Assembly (NCBI GenBank): GCA_019239775.1
Contig: JAFAZN010000363.1
Span: forward strand, 1 to 64,000
Direction of reading: 5' to 3'
From: Chloroflexota bacterium
Lineage (GTDB): Bacteria; Chloroflexota; UBA6077; CF-72
Length of the DNA stretch: 64,000 nt
The translations under genes and the position numbers were made by a program. Numbering within the stretch: the stretch's first letter is position 1; each line of letters starts with the position of its first letter. Shown here one piece after another: positions 35,831 through 44,236 of this stretch. Under the pieces are notes generated by a model. The model did no database searches, was not told the DNA's origin, and was given only the letters and a program-made list of their open reading frames with translations.

Positions 35831-36850
35831 CAGCGGAGGTATCGGCGCGGGCAGGTCGTCCAGGGTGACCTCGCTGAAGTCGTCAGTCGACAGCGGCCGC
35901 TGATCGCCTTCTTTTTGAAGGAGCTCGGTCATCGAAGCGATGGCAACTTCCATCTGCGACTCGTCCGGATAGCGCGTGGTGAGAGCCTGCAGCAGCAGCC
36001 CGGGCGCAACGATAATTTTCATGAACGCGCTATCCGGGTACTTGCCGCCAAGGCGCAGCAGCTCGTACGCGATGCCAGCAATAACGGGGATCAGCAGGAT
36101 GCGCGAGAGTACGCGTATCCACCAGTCCGGCGTGCCGAGAATCGCAAACAACACGATCGAGATCGCCACGACTTCGAGCAAGAAAGCCGTGCCGCACCGC
36201 GGATGCGCCGGCGAGTATTTGCCGACGTGCGGTGGATCGAGCGGGTCGTTGTGCTCCCAGGCGTGAATGGTCATGTGCTCGGCGCCGTGATATGCGTAGA
36301 CTCGCTTGACGTCGGGCATGGTGCCAATCAAAGCCACGTAGCCGACGAGCAGGAAAAGACGAATCACGCCTTCGGAGAGGTTGCTCCAGATCGAGCTCGA
36401 ACCGCCCAGCACACGCTCGGCCAGACCTACCACGGCAAGAGGTGTGACAAAGAACACGCCAATGCCAAATGCAAGGGCAACAACGACCGTCGTCCACGCG
36501 AGTGGCTTGCTCAAGCTCGCGCCCTGCGATTGGCCGTCGCTTTCCTCGGGTTCCGCCGCCATTTGCACGTCGGCTGAGAACATCAACGCCTGCATGCCTA
36601 AACCGAGTGCATCCCAGAGCATGGTCATGCCGCGCACGAGCGGGATTTTCTGGATGATGCCGCCGTACAGGTGCTTCGGCAGCGGGCGCGAGGTGACGAT
36701 GATGTTCTTGTCGGGAGCCCGCACCGCGACCGACATATACGTTCGGCCGCGCATCATCACCCCCTCCAGAACGGCCTGACCGCCGTACGAGATCTTCGGC
36801 GTCCGCTTCTGCGTGTTGCCGGATGCCTCGACGGCGGCCTGTGCATTCAT
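35816..36850 (-). CDS. yqhQ: DUF1385 membrane protein, YqhQ family
   Basis: 344 aa. Family signature GGQAVLEGVMMRGRTYMSVAVR at the N-terminus, several membrane helices, then YAYHGAEHMTIHAWEHNDPL and HPRCGTAFLL with conserved His/Cys that could bind metal. Biochemical function is unknown. It follows rpmE by 22 bases in the ribosomal-protein operon. The final ~25 residues are Pro/acidic-rich and overlap the hisIE 3' end. Confidence 0.92.
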   Translation of the reverse strand: MNAQAAVEASGNTQKRTPKISYGGQAVLEGVMMRGRTYMSVAVRAPDKNIIVTSRPLPKHLYGGIIQKIPLVRGMTMLWDALGLGMQALMFSADVQMAAEPEESDGQSQGASLSKPLAWTTVVVALAFGIGVFFVTPLAVVGLAERVLGGSSSIWSNLSEGVIRLFLLVGYVALIGTMPDVKRVYAYHGAEHMTIHAWEHNDPLDPPHVGKYSPAHPRCGTAFLLEVVAISIVLFAILGTPDWWIRVLSRILLIPVIAGIAYELLRLGGKYPDSAFMKIIVAPGLLLQALTTRYPDESQMEVAIASMTELLQKEGDQRPLSTDDFSEVTLDDLPAPIPPLLPPS

Positions 36851-36872
36851 ATGGGAGTGCGAAAAGGGTCGA

Positions 36873-37082
36873 CTAGCGCTTCTTGGCCTGCTGCAGACGC
36901 CGCTGGAAGCGCTCTACCTGCCCAGCCGTATCAACCAGGCGTTGCTCGCCAGTGAAGAACGGGTGGCAGGCCGAACAAACGTCGACGTGCAGACGCTCCT
37001 TGGTCGATCGGGTCTGCCAGGAATTGCCACAGCCACAGGTGACCGTGGCCTCTTTGTATTCGGGATGGATGCCAGCTTTCAT
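36873..37082 (-). CDS. rpmE: Ribosomal protein bL31, zinc-binding form
   Basis: 69 aa. [10 protein letters not shown] and [11 protein letters not shown] supply the Cys set of the zinc-containing (C+) form, followed by the usual RF.RR basic tail. Sixteen bases after rpmA. A C-minus copy used under zinc limitation is not in this window. Confidence 0.96.
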   Translation of the reverse strand: MKAGIHPEYKEATVTCGCGNSWQTRSTKERLHVDVCSACHPFFTGEQRLVDTAGQVERFQRRLQQAKKR

Positions 37083-37098
37083 GTGATGCTTCGATTTC

Positions 37099-37356
37099 TC
37101 ACGCGACCGCGTAAACGCTGATGCGCTTGCGCTCCTTCGTTGCTTGCTCGAACCGTACTTGTCCGTCGATTAAGGCGAACAGTGTGTGGTCGCGGCCTAT
37201 TCCTACGTTGCGACCCGGCTTTACTACGGTGCCTCGCTGGCGCATCAGCACCGAGCCTGCACGCACAACGTCGCCGTCGCCGCGTTTGACGCCGAGCCGC
37301 TGGCCTGGACTGTCGCGGCCATTGCGCGAGCTACCGACCCCTTTCTTGTGTGCCAT
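37099..37356 (-). CDS. rpmA: Ribosomal protein bL27
   Basis: 85 aa from ATG 37356 ([16 protein letters not shown]); the ORF track adds 13 residues overlapping rplU. Full N-terminal tail reaching the peptidyl-transferase centre, without the cleavable Firmicutes-type leader. [16 protein letters not shown] is the family core. Ends in [11 protein letters not shown]. Confidence 0.97.
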   Translation of the reverse strand: MAHKKGVGSSRNGRDSPGQRLGVKRGDGDVVRAGSVLMRQRGTVVKPGRNVGIGRDHTLFALIDGQVRFEQATKERKRISVYAVA

Positions 37357-37363
37357 TGGTGTT

Positions 37364-37708
37364 CTATGCCTCCGATGGGGCGGACTGCCCGTCAAGCACG
37401 ATGTCCGTGATGCGTACTCGGGTCAGCGACTGGCGGTGACCGGTCTTGCGGCGATAACGGACCTTCGACTTGTAGCGAAAGACGATGATCTTCTCGCCGC
37501 GCGCGTGCTCGACCACCTCAGCTCGAACCACGGCGCCATCCACGCCGGGTGCGCCGACCCGCGTTTGACCTTCGCCGTTATCGGCGACCAGGAGCACTCG
37601 CCCAAGGTCGAGTACATCGCCCGGCTCACCATGGAGCCGTTCAACCGCAATGGTGTCGCCAGTTTTGACGCGGTACTGCTTTCCGCCGGTTTCGACAATG
37701 GCGTACAT
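37364..37708 (-). CDS. rplU: Ribosomal protein bL21
   Basis: 114 aa. [18 protein letters not shown] at the N-terminus and [21 protein letters not shown], the rRNA-binding segment. First gene of rplU-rpmA-rpmE-yqhQ. Preceded by ~200 non-coding bases containing a TATACT box at 37798-37803 on the minus strand, a candidate -10; no convincing -35. The C-terminus has ~10 extra residues after DIVLDG. Confidence 0.97.
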   Translation of the reverse strand: MYAIVETGGKQYRVKTGDTIAVERLHGEPGDVLDLGRVLLVADNGEGQTRVGAPGVDGAVVRAEVVEHARGEKIIVFRYKSKVRYRRKTGHRQSLTRVRITDIVLDGQSAPSEA

Positions 37709-37911
37709 CGTTCAGTTCTCCGACCCCGGGTGATTGTTTCGACGGCGTACAAGAAGACGCCGCGGGCACTGCTACGCACAGCCACGCGGCTTGGAGAGTA
37801 TACACATTCACTTCGCCACGGGCTCTCGTGCGCGCAGATCAAGGCACTATCGGCTGGGGGCCCTCGAACCTTGGGCGGAGGAGACCTCCCGTATCGGACG
37901 GACCCTGTCTC

Positions 37912-38502
37912 TTACGCGGGCTCCGGCTCGGGCAATGTTGGCAGCTCTTCGATGGAGCGCAAACCCAGGTACTGCAGGCAGTCGGGCGTGATGGCCAGCA
38001 GTGCGGGGCGACCGGCCGTTTCACGTCGGCCAACTTCGGCGACGAGGCTGCGTCCGAGCAACGTAGCCACAGCACTATCGGAGTTGACGCCACGAACGGC
38101 GTCGATCTCACCGCGAGTGGCTGGACCGCGGTACGCGATCACGGCGAGCGCTTCGAGCGCGGCGCGCGACAAACGCACCGGTGGCGGGGCGCCGAGATAG
38201 CGTTCGATGACTGGCGTCGAACTGGGCGCGGTGGTCAGCTGCAAACGGTCCGGGCCGCGCTGTAGCGCCAGGCCCAGCGGCGGCTCCTGGTCGAGTACCT
38301 CGCACACACGCTCGAGGTGCTCGGGTTCGATCTCGAGCAGGCGCGCGGCGTCGTCTGGAGTGAGCGGCCCGGCAGCCGCGAACAGCAGTGCGACGAGGTG
38401 GCCAGCCAGCTCGGCATCGGTGATTTCACCTGGGTGCAGCAACACCAGAGTCGAGCCCTCATCGGACCGCGGGCGGCTGCGCGCACTCTCAATCCTGGAC
38501 AC
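37912..38502 (-). CDS. scpB: Segregation and condensation protein B
   Basis: About 196 aa from GTG 38502, a plausible start overlapping the yfhO stop slightly; the ORF-track ATG lies 12 codons further in. Two winged helices; signature LSRAALEALAVIAYRGPATRGEIDAVRGV and EVGRRETAGRPALLAITPDCLQYLGL. ScpB dimers bind ScpA and help SMC compact the chromosome. The usual upstream scpA is not adjacent here; glycosyltransferase-like genes are instead. Confidence 0.93.
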   Translation of the reverse strand: MSRIESARSRPRSDEGSTLVLLHPGEITDAELAGHLVALLFAAAGPLTPDDAARLLEIEPEHLERVCEVLDQEPPLGLALQRGPDRLQLTTAPSSTPVIERYLGAPPPVRLSRAALEALAVIAYRGPATRGEIDAVRGVNSDSAVATLLGRSLVAEVGRRETAGRPALLAITPDCLQYLGLRSIEELPTLPEPEPA

Positions 38503-40879
38503 GTGTTCTAAGTATAGGCCGCCACAGCAACAGTGCAATTATGACAACCATGCCGGCGAGGCTCAGTAGCGCACCGCGTTTGAAGCTGGGCGAATCGAAG
38601 TAGATTTCAACGTCGTGCTGGCCAGCGGCCAGTGGCACTCCGCGCAAGAGGCCATCCGCGTGCTGCAGCGGAACGTCCGCGCCATCGACACGTGCGCGCC
38701 AGCCCGGGTACCAGGCTTCGCGCTGCAGCAAAAAGCCCGGTTGCGTCAACGTGATGTGCGCCTTCCAGTGTTCGGGTTCCGCCACGTCGGGTGTCACGGC
38801 AAGCGGTGCAGCACCTGGTGTCGAGGAGGAGGAGGAGGAGGAGGAGCCTTCCACCACGACCTCACGGTTCGGGTCAAAGTCCGGCGAGCCCATCCGCGCA
38901 AGTGCAGCCTGCTCGTCGCCCACGCGAGTCGTGCCGAAGACCACCAGGGACAGAGGCACCGTCTCGGGCCGCACGAGCAGGTGTAGATCGCCGAAGTCAA
39001 CGGTCTGGAGACCTTGGGGTACGGGTGTCGCCGCGTTCGTGACGAGGTATCGCACCCCCAAGAGGTCGAGTAGCCGGTTGGACGGCACCCGGTCCAGACG
39101 CGTCAAGAGCACGCCGTCGGGACGTGGGGATTCGACGACCAGCCCACTGAGATCCAGCCAACGCAGCAGCGGCAAGACGCCGCCGTCGTACCCGTCGGCG
39201 GTGTTCAGTCCGAATTGCAGCGGGACGTTCGGTGTCAGCGTGTCGTGCCACTTCTGGGCCACCAGGACCTGGTCGACCAGGGATGAGGGCAGGCCGGAAA
39301 GTTCATCGCGCACGGCAGGTTCAGCGGCGGGCACATACTCGGGGCGAGCCAGGCTCAATAGGCGCTCCTGGGCGGTCACGTTGTGCGCGCGAAACCAGTC
39401 CACGGTCTGGCCGTCCGTGAATGCAGCCGGTGGTGCCTGCCGCGCCGGGGATGCATTCGCCGCGGCCCACACCTCGCCGCCGGTGAGCACGAGCAGCAGA
39501 CTTACCGCCAGGGTCCGTCTGCCAAGATGCGGCAGCGCGCCGATCAGGACAGTGACGCCCGCAAGCGCGACGAACATCGCAGGCGTTCGCCGTGACGCGA
39601 AGGATTCGCCGCTGAACTCCTGCCAAGTAAGCGCGACCACCAGGAGCAGGACGAGCACGGCGATACGCACCCAGAGCCAGCGCGAGCGCAGAAACACCTG
39701 TGCGCCGCGGCCGACCCAGTCTGCGCCAACCCCCGCCAGGATGGCGGCGCCGAATTCCCAGAGCAGCAGCCAGCGCGCCGGAACACGGAAGGTATCGAAA
39801 CCTGGGACAGCGCTGAATGCGAACGCGTACAGGCCTGTGTTCTCGCCGAGAGCCAGGAACAATCCAAGGAGCGCCAGGACTGCGCCAAACGCAACCGGGC
39901 GAGCCGAACCACGCAGCACAGCAAGGAGGGCGAGCGTGACCGAGCTCGCACCCACGTAACCCAGGTATTCCGTGTACGGGACAGTGATCCAGTACGGCGG
40001 CAGCAGCGCTCGGACGGCCAAGTAGGACGGCAGCGACCCGGCGACGGCGTCAGACCAGTTGATGCCGTCACCGCGGATTGAGAGCGGGGCGAGCTCCAGG
40101 GTTGGCAGCAGCTGCGCAGCGGCGAGAGCTGCCCCAAGGGTGCACATAGCCACGCCACCTGCCGCGCAGGCGATCAGCCAGCGGCTGCGCCAGGGGGCAA
40201 CAACGAGCCCGAAGATGCCCAGCACGATCAGCGTCATGTACGTCTCTTGCGGATGGCCGGCCAGCAGCTGCAGGCCCAGGGCCAGCGCCCCCAGCGCGAG
40301 CCATTTCAGCGCGCGGGTGACGACAAAGCGGTGGTACGCCAGGAGCACGGCAGGCAGCCATGCCGCGGCGCTGATCTGATTGAGGTGACCAACCTGGCCG
40401 ACCGCGAAGCCGCCGAACGCGTACGCGATGCCAGCAATAGCAGCGGCCATTGGCAGCGTGCCGAACGCGTGCCGCACCAGTAAGTACGTGAAGTACGCCG
40501 CCAGAAACGTATGTAGGATCAGCTGGACGGTGTAGACGGTGTGAACTGGCCCGAGCAGGAACAGCCACGACGGCGGGTATAGGACCGCCGTCTGGGGATT
40601 CGCCAGGAACGGCGCGCCCAGGAAGAGTTGCGGGTCCCACAATGGGATACGGCCCGCCAGCAGTGACTGCGCGAGGAACACGCGCTGCGGGTAGAAGTAG
40701 ACGAACGCGTCGTAATCGACCAGGGCGCGGCCGAGGAAGACCAGCGGGTAATAGAACGCCAGTGCCGCGACCGCGAGACCCAGCGCAGCCGACATGTCGG
40801 GCGCGATCGGCCAGGTCAGGCCGGCGAACCGTCGCCAGCGCGCGGGGGCGACGTGAGGTGCTGTCGCCGTAGCGCTCAC
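38489..40879 (-). CDS. YfhO-family GT-C membrane protein
   Basis: 796 aa from GTG 40879, which overlaps the GT2 stop (GTGA). About a dozen helices occupy the first ~480 residues, with YDAFVYFYPQRVF and PLWDPQLFLGAPFLANPQTAVLYPP, hallmarks of YfhO proteins. An extracytoplasmic C-terminal domain ends with one more helix. YfhO in Firmicutes glycosylates lipoteichoic acid using lipid-linked sugar. A run of eight Ser, encoded by an uninterrupted trinucleotide tract, sits at ~residue 690. Confidence 0.9.
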   Translation of the reverse strand: MSATATAPHVAPARWRRFAGLTWPIAPDMSAALGLAVAALAFYYPLVFLGRALVDYDAFVYFYPQRVFLAQSLLAGRIPLWDPQLFLGAPFLANPQTAVLYPPSWLFLLGPVHTVYTVQLILHTFLAAYFTYLLVRHAFGTLPMAAAIAGIAYAFGGFAVGQVGHLNQISAAAWLPAVLLAYHRFVVTRALKWLALGALALGLQLLAGHPQETYMTLIVLGIFGLVVAPWRSRWLIACAAGGVAMCTLGAALAAAQLLPTLELAPLSIRGDGINWSDAVAGSLPSYLAVRALLPPYWITVPYTEYLGYVGASSVTLALLAVLRGSARPVAFGAVLALLGLFLALGENTGLYAFAFSAVPGFDTFRVPARWLLLWEFGAAILAGVGADWVGRGAQVFLRSRWLWVRIAVLVLLLVVALTWQEFSGESFASRRTPAMFVALAGVTVLIGALPHLGRRTLAVSLLLVLTGGEVWAAANASPARQAPPAAFTDGQTVDWFRAHNVTAQERLLSLARPEYVPAAEPAVRDELSGLPSSLVDQVLVAQKWHDTLTPNVPLQFGLNTADGYDGGVLPLLRWLDLSGLVVESPRPDGVLLTRLDRVPSNRLLDLLGVRYLVTNAATPVPQGLQTVDFGDLHLLVRPETVPLSLVVFGTTRVGDEQAALARMGSPDFDPNREVVVEGSSSSSSSSTPGAAPLAVTPDVAEPEHWKAHITLTQPGFLLQREAWYPGWRARVDGADVPLQHADGLLRGVPLAAGQHDVEIYFDSPSFKRGALLSLAGMVVIIALLLWRPILRTRVQD
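38823..38846. repeat. (GAG)8 trinucleotide tract within the yfhO-like gene
   Basis: Eight perfect GAG units on the plus strand (CTC on the coding strand) encode a run of Ser in a presumed loop of the YfhO-like protein. Length changes of whole units would keep frame. Confidence 0.9.
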
Positions 40880-41613
40880 GCGGGGATGAAGCGGTAACGC
40901 AGAAGCGTCTTCAGCACGACGAATCCGTCGTGCCACGAGATTTTCTTACCTTCGGCGAACTCGCGGCCTGCATACGAGATTGGCACTTCGTAGATACGAT
41001 TGCCCATCTTCAAGATGCGGGCAGTGATTTCTGGATCGAAACCCCAGCGCGGCTCGCGAAGCTTCAGCTGCCGCGCAATATCGATGGTGAAGACTTTGTA
41101 ACAGGTCTCCATGTCGGTCAGGGTCGTGTCGAAAAGCACGTTGCACAGCAGAGTGAGGAACTGATTGCCCAGCGAGTGCCAGAAATACATCGCGCGGTGC
41201 TCACCGATGAAGCGGGAGCCATACACCACACGTGCCTTACCGGTTTGAATTGGCCGTAGCAGCACGGGGTAATCCGCGGGATCGTATTCGAGGTCGGCGT
41301 CCTGAATGATGACGACGTCGCCAGAGGCGCACTTCAGGCCGTCCTGCACGGAGGCGCCTTTGCCACCATTACGCGGGCGCAATCGCAGAACGATGTCGCC
41401 ACGCTCAGAAGCGCGCTTTTGCAGGAGCTCGCGGGTGCCGTCGGTCGAACAGTCATCGACCACGATGACCTCTTTCTCGACGGGGACGGCGTGAACGCGG
41501 TCGATCAGCTCATTGATCGTGCCGCGCTCATTGAAGCACGGGACGACGACCGAAGCGCGGAGCGTGATTGGCGTGAGTGCATACAGCGGAAGTGCGCTGG
41601 GCGTCTCGCTCAC
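40876..41613 (-). CDS. Family 2 glycosyltransferase (polyprenyl-phosphate hexose synthase type)
   Basis: 245 aa from GTG 41613, which overlaps the previous stop (GTGA); the ORF track adds ~58 shadow residues. VVPCFNERGTINELI, VDDCSTDGT and the metal-binding IQDADLEYDP define a GT-A enzyme of the DPM1/undecaprenyl-phosphate mannose type. YGSRFIGEHRAMYFWHSLGNQF and the short C-terminus lack extra membrane helices. Likely makes the lipid-linked donor for the GT-C proteins on either side. Confidence 0.92.
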   Translation of the reverse strand: MSETPSALPLYALTPITLRASVVVPCFNERGTINELIDRVHAVPVEKEVIVVDDCSTDGTRELLQKRASERGDIVLRLRPRNGGKGASVQDGLKCASGDVVIIQDADLEYDPADYPVLLRPIQTGKARVVYGSRFIGEHRAMYFWHSLGNQFLTLLCNVLFDTTLTDMETCYKVFTIDIARQLKLREPRWGFDPEITARILKMGNRIYEVPISYAGREFAEGKKISWHDGFVVLKTLLRYRFIPA

Positions 41614-43106
41614 TGGGCTCCGGGCAAAAACAATCGGTAAGTGGCGCCGTTGACCTGCACGCTGCGGTCCAGGAAGTAGAACTGGCCGATCGCGGCCAGC
41701 ACAGGCTCCGGGTACAGCTCGGCGTCCAGAATGACAATAGCGTATCGATGGTCGCGCAGGTCGTTCACCATGGGCGTGGGGTCCCAAAGGCCGGATTCGT
41801 ACAGGTTGCGGAGGTGCGTTGCGTTGCCGACCAACGGCTTGCCGGCGACCACCGCGAAGCTCGGATCCTCTGAGAGCGCAGGACCGCGCAAGCCGCGTAC
41901 CTCCGACGCGATCAGCTGGCCGGCCGCGACGTCATCCAAGCTCGGCGCCCGCCCCAGGAAGGCACTCTGCGGACCGCGGTCTGGCAGCCACGGCACGACG
42001 CTGCTGAGCGCTGCATGCGAGAGAAGCAGGGCCTGCATGAGGAGCGCGGCGCCAATGCCAAGTCGCAGCTGCAGCGAGGGCGCACTGTCGAGGAAGCGAC
42101 CGATCCAGATGGCCGCAAGCACGCACATCGCGGCGATCGCGCCAAGGAAATAGGACTCTCCGGCGCCCCACTTCGCCACGCCAAGCGCCGAAACGCCGGC
42201 GGTGATCACGTAGAGTGCCCATGGCGACCATTGGCGCTTGAGCAGCATGGCCGCACACTGCCAGATTGCGAGCGCCAACAGCACACAGTGCAGCACGGAG
42301 AAGTTCGACGCGTATGCGGCAAGCTGGTTGGCGTCGAACGGATTGGCGTTACCCGCCACCACGTTGAGCCAGAAGGCGCCGTGCGTGAAGAGCATGAGCG
42401 CACCCAACCCGACCGCTCCCACAGCGCCAACCGCTGCAAGCAGCGACGCACCACTGCGTGGCTGACGCAACGTCACTGACGCCGCGGCCGCCACGACCAC
42501 GTCGATCGCGGTCGGCTTGGTGAAGAGTGCGGCCGCCAGTACGAGACCTGCAAGCAGAATGCGCCGCCGTGTGAGCTGTGCGTCCAGGAGCGACAACGCC
42601 ACAACCGCGCCGAGCAGTTCGAGACTGTTCACCCGGGCCAGCGGCGTTGTATGGAAAACATAGGGCGATGCGAGGAAGAAACCGCCCGCCAGAAGGCCCG
42701 CCACGTGTCGGTGGGTCGAGCGATATGCGGCGGCTCCGAGAACCGCCGCCGTCGCTAGCGCGCTCAGGGTCGAGACGATTCGCGCCCCGGTAAGTCCCGG
42801 TCCGAGCCACGCCATCGGAATCGAAACGAGGTAGCTCCACAGGGGCGGATAATTGGAGGAGTAATAAGGAAAGCTGGCGTTGCTCGTATACGGCAGCTGA
42901 CCAAGGTTGATCAGCCAGCCGCTCCAGGCGTCATAGCCTTCGCCCTGGTCCAGGTCGAAAGGAAAGGTGACAAGCTGCGCCGCGAACTGCACGAACGCCA
43001 CGGCGTAGACCGCGAGCAGCAGGAGCGCGGGCCAGAGCTCTGGCGTCAGCACCGAGGCGCGTAGGGACGTGAGGCGCCCGGATTGGATGCGGCTAGCGTG
43101 CTGCAA
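41610..43106 (-). CDS. GT39-like membrane glycosyltransferase
   Basis: About 498 aa if started at TTG 43106 near the end of the upstream gene; GTG 43052 is an alternative. The ORF-track N-terminus lies in the neighbouring gene. About eleven helices. The extracellular loop FPFDLDQGEGYDAWSGWLINLGQ has the acidic pair seen in GT-C enzymes, and SNYPPLWSYLVS is the usual pre-helix motif. Forms a tight three-gene run with the GT2 and YfhO-like genes. Substrate unknown. Confidence 0.82.
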   Translation of the reverse strand: MQHASRIQSGRLTSLRASVLTPELWPALLLLAVYAVAFVQFAAQLVTFPFDLDQGEGYDAWSGWLINLGQLPYTSNASFPYYSSNYPPLWSYLVSIPMAWLGPGLTGARIVSTLSALATAAVLGAAAYRSTHRHVAGLLAGGFFLASPYVFHTTPLARVNSLELLGAVVALSLLDAQLTRRRILLAGLVLAAALFTKPTAIDVVVAAAASVTLRQPRSGASLLAAVGAVGAVGLGALMLFTHGAFWLNVVAGNANPFDANQLAAYASNFSVLHCVLLALAIWQCAAMLLKRQWSPWALYVITAGVSALGVAKWGAGESYFLGAIAAMCVLAAIWIGRFLDSAPSLQLRLGIGAALLMQALLLSHAALSSVVPWLPDRGPQSAFLGRAPSLDDVAAGQLIASEVRGLRGPALSEDPSFAVVAGKPLVGNATHLRNLYESGLWDPTPMVNDLRDHRYAIVILDAELYPEPVLAAIGQFYFLDRSVQVNGATYRLFLPGAQ

Positions 43107-43560
43107 GCGGTCGCCTCCAGCGACGAACGTCGAAGGCGAGCAGTGCCCCGACGGCAGCGAGGGCGGTGATGAACGCGATGGCCACAGGTGCGCCGAGAAG
43201 ATCGAGCAGGAACCCAGTGAACCACTGGCCAACAAGGCCTGTCGATTGGCCGAGGAGGTGTTCAGCGGGCAGCAGCGCAATTGTGATCAGGCCGAGACCG
43301 GCGAGACGCCGCCGCGGCAACGCAACGCCTGGCCGCGTCCGGCGTGCGTACCCGAGCGCGGCGGCAAGCGCACAGCCCAGGGGAAGCACGAACGTGGCCT
43401 GACCCAGTAACGCGTCCATCACATCGTGCAGCGGAACGAGCACGCGGCCTTCGGCAGGAAAGAACACGATCACCGACAGGACCGCTGCGCCGAGGATCGC
43501 GATGGCGCCAAGCGTTTCAGCTCGGCGGTCCGCCTCAGGCGAAAACGTGTGCGACATCAC
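43093..43560 (-). CDS. Four-helix membrane protein resembling the FtsK N-terminal membrane domain
   Basis: 155 aa, four predicted helices (roughly residues 18-35, 45-65, 84-100, 122-142) with a short charged C-terminus. ALLGQATFVLPLGCALAAALGY resembles the 4-TM domain that anchors FtsK DNA translocases, but no motor domain follows. It lies between the family 4 UDG gene and glycosyltransferase genes on the same strand. It could be a split FtsK domain or an unrelated membrane protein. Confidence 0.65.
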   Translation of the reverse strand: MMSHTFSPEADRRAETLGAIAILGAAVLSVIVFFPAEGRVLVPLHDVMDALLGQATFVLPLGCALAAALGYARRTRPGVALPRRRLAGLGLITIALLPAEHLLGQSTGLVGQWFTGFLLDLLGAPVAIAFITALAAVGALLAFDVRRWRRPLAAR

Positions 43561-43566
43561 TTCGGT

Positions 43567-44208
43567 TCAGAAGAGCGGCAGTTGGTCCAACTGCTTCGGA
43601 GCAGGCTCGGCGGCGACGGCTGCCAGTGCCAGCACTTCGCGTTTGCGGCGTTCCTGCTCCAGCAACACGGGAACCTTCGCGAAATCTTCCTGGTAGATGC
43701 GCCGCATCTCGGGCGTTGGCGTTCGCAAAATTGCAGCTGGGTGGTACATCGCCAAACAGGTGATGCCGTTCCATTCGCGTGTGCGTCCGTGCAGGTCGCG
43801 CATCGGACCCTGGCCGACGAAGCGTGCCATTGAGTAACGACCGAGCGTAACGATGAGTTTCGGCTGCAGCACCGCGATCTGCCGCTGCGTGAACGCGTCG
43901 CACGCCTGGAGCTCGTCGGGCAGCGGATCGCGGTTGCCTGGCGGCCGGCACCGCACCACGTTGGTGATGAACACGTCCTGGCGTCGCATGCCAATAGTTC
44001 GAAGCATCTCGGTCAGTAACTGGCCGGCTGCGCCAACGAACGGTCGACCCTGCTGGTCTTCGTGAAAGCCCGGGCCTTCGCCGATGAACATGACTTCCGC
44101 GGTCGGACTACCTTCGCCAGGTACGCCGACGGTGCGGGTCTGGCACAGCTTGCACATCTGGCAGGCACGCACATCGGCGCCAATCTGCTCGAGTGTCTCG
44201 GCCATCAT
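43567..44208 (-). CDS. Family 4 uracil-DNA glycosylase (Fe-S)
   Basis: About 213 aa from ATG 44208 (a second Met follows). CQMCKLCQTR near the N-terminus and the later RCRPPGNR / LQACDAF Cys give the [4Fe-4S] set. Motif 1 GEGPGFHEDQQGRPFVGAAG is the family 4 uracil-binding loop, and MYHPAAILR is motif 2. Removes uracil from DNA. The C-terminal ~25 residues are charged then end KQLDQLPLF, resembling a sliding-clamp binding peptide (QxxLxLF); that is inference. Confidence 0.93.
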   Translation of the reverse strand: MMAETLEQIGADVRACQMCKLCQTRTVGVPGEGSPTAEVMFIGEGPGFHEDQQGRPFVGAAGQLLTEMLRTIGMRRQDVFITNVVRCRPPGNRDPLPDELQACDAFTQRQIAVLQPKLIVTLGRYSMARFVGQGPMRDLHGRTREWNGITCLAMYHPAAILRTPTPEMRRIYQEDFAKVPVLLEQERRKREVLALAAVAAEPAPKQLDQLPLF

Positions 44209-44236
44209 TCCCGCCGCAAGGTTACCCTGGTCGCCT

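Noticed and set aside
37709-37911. Structured leader or riboswitch upstream of rplU
   Set aside because: I found a TATACT box but no conserved stem set or recognisable leader motif by eye.
44084-44236. N-terminal 51-residue extension of the CoA-transferase
   Set aside because: It is antisense to the start of the UDG gene and family members begin near GIRVIDLTRALAGPY.
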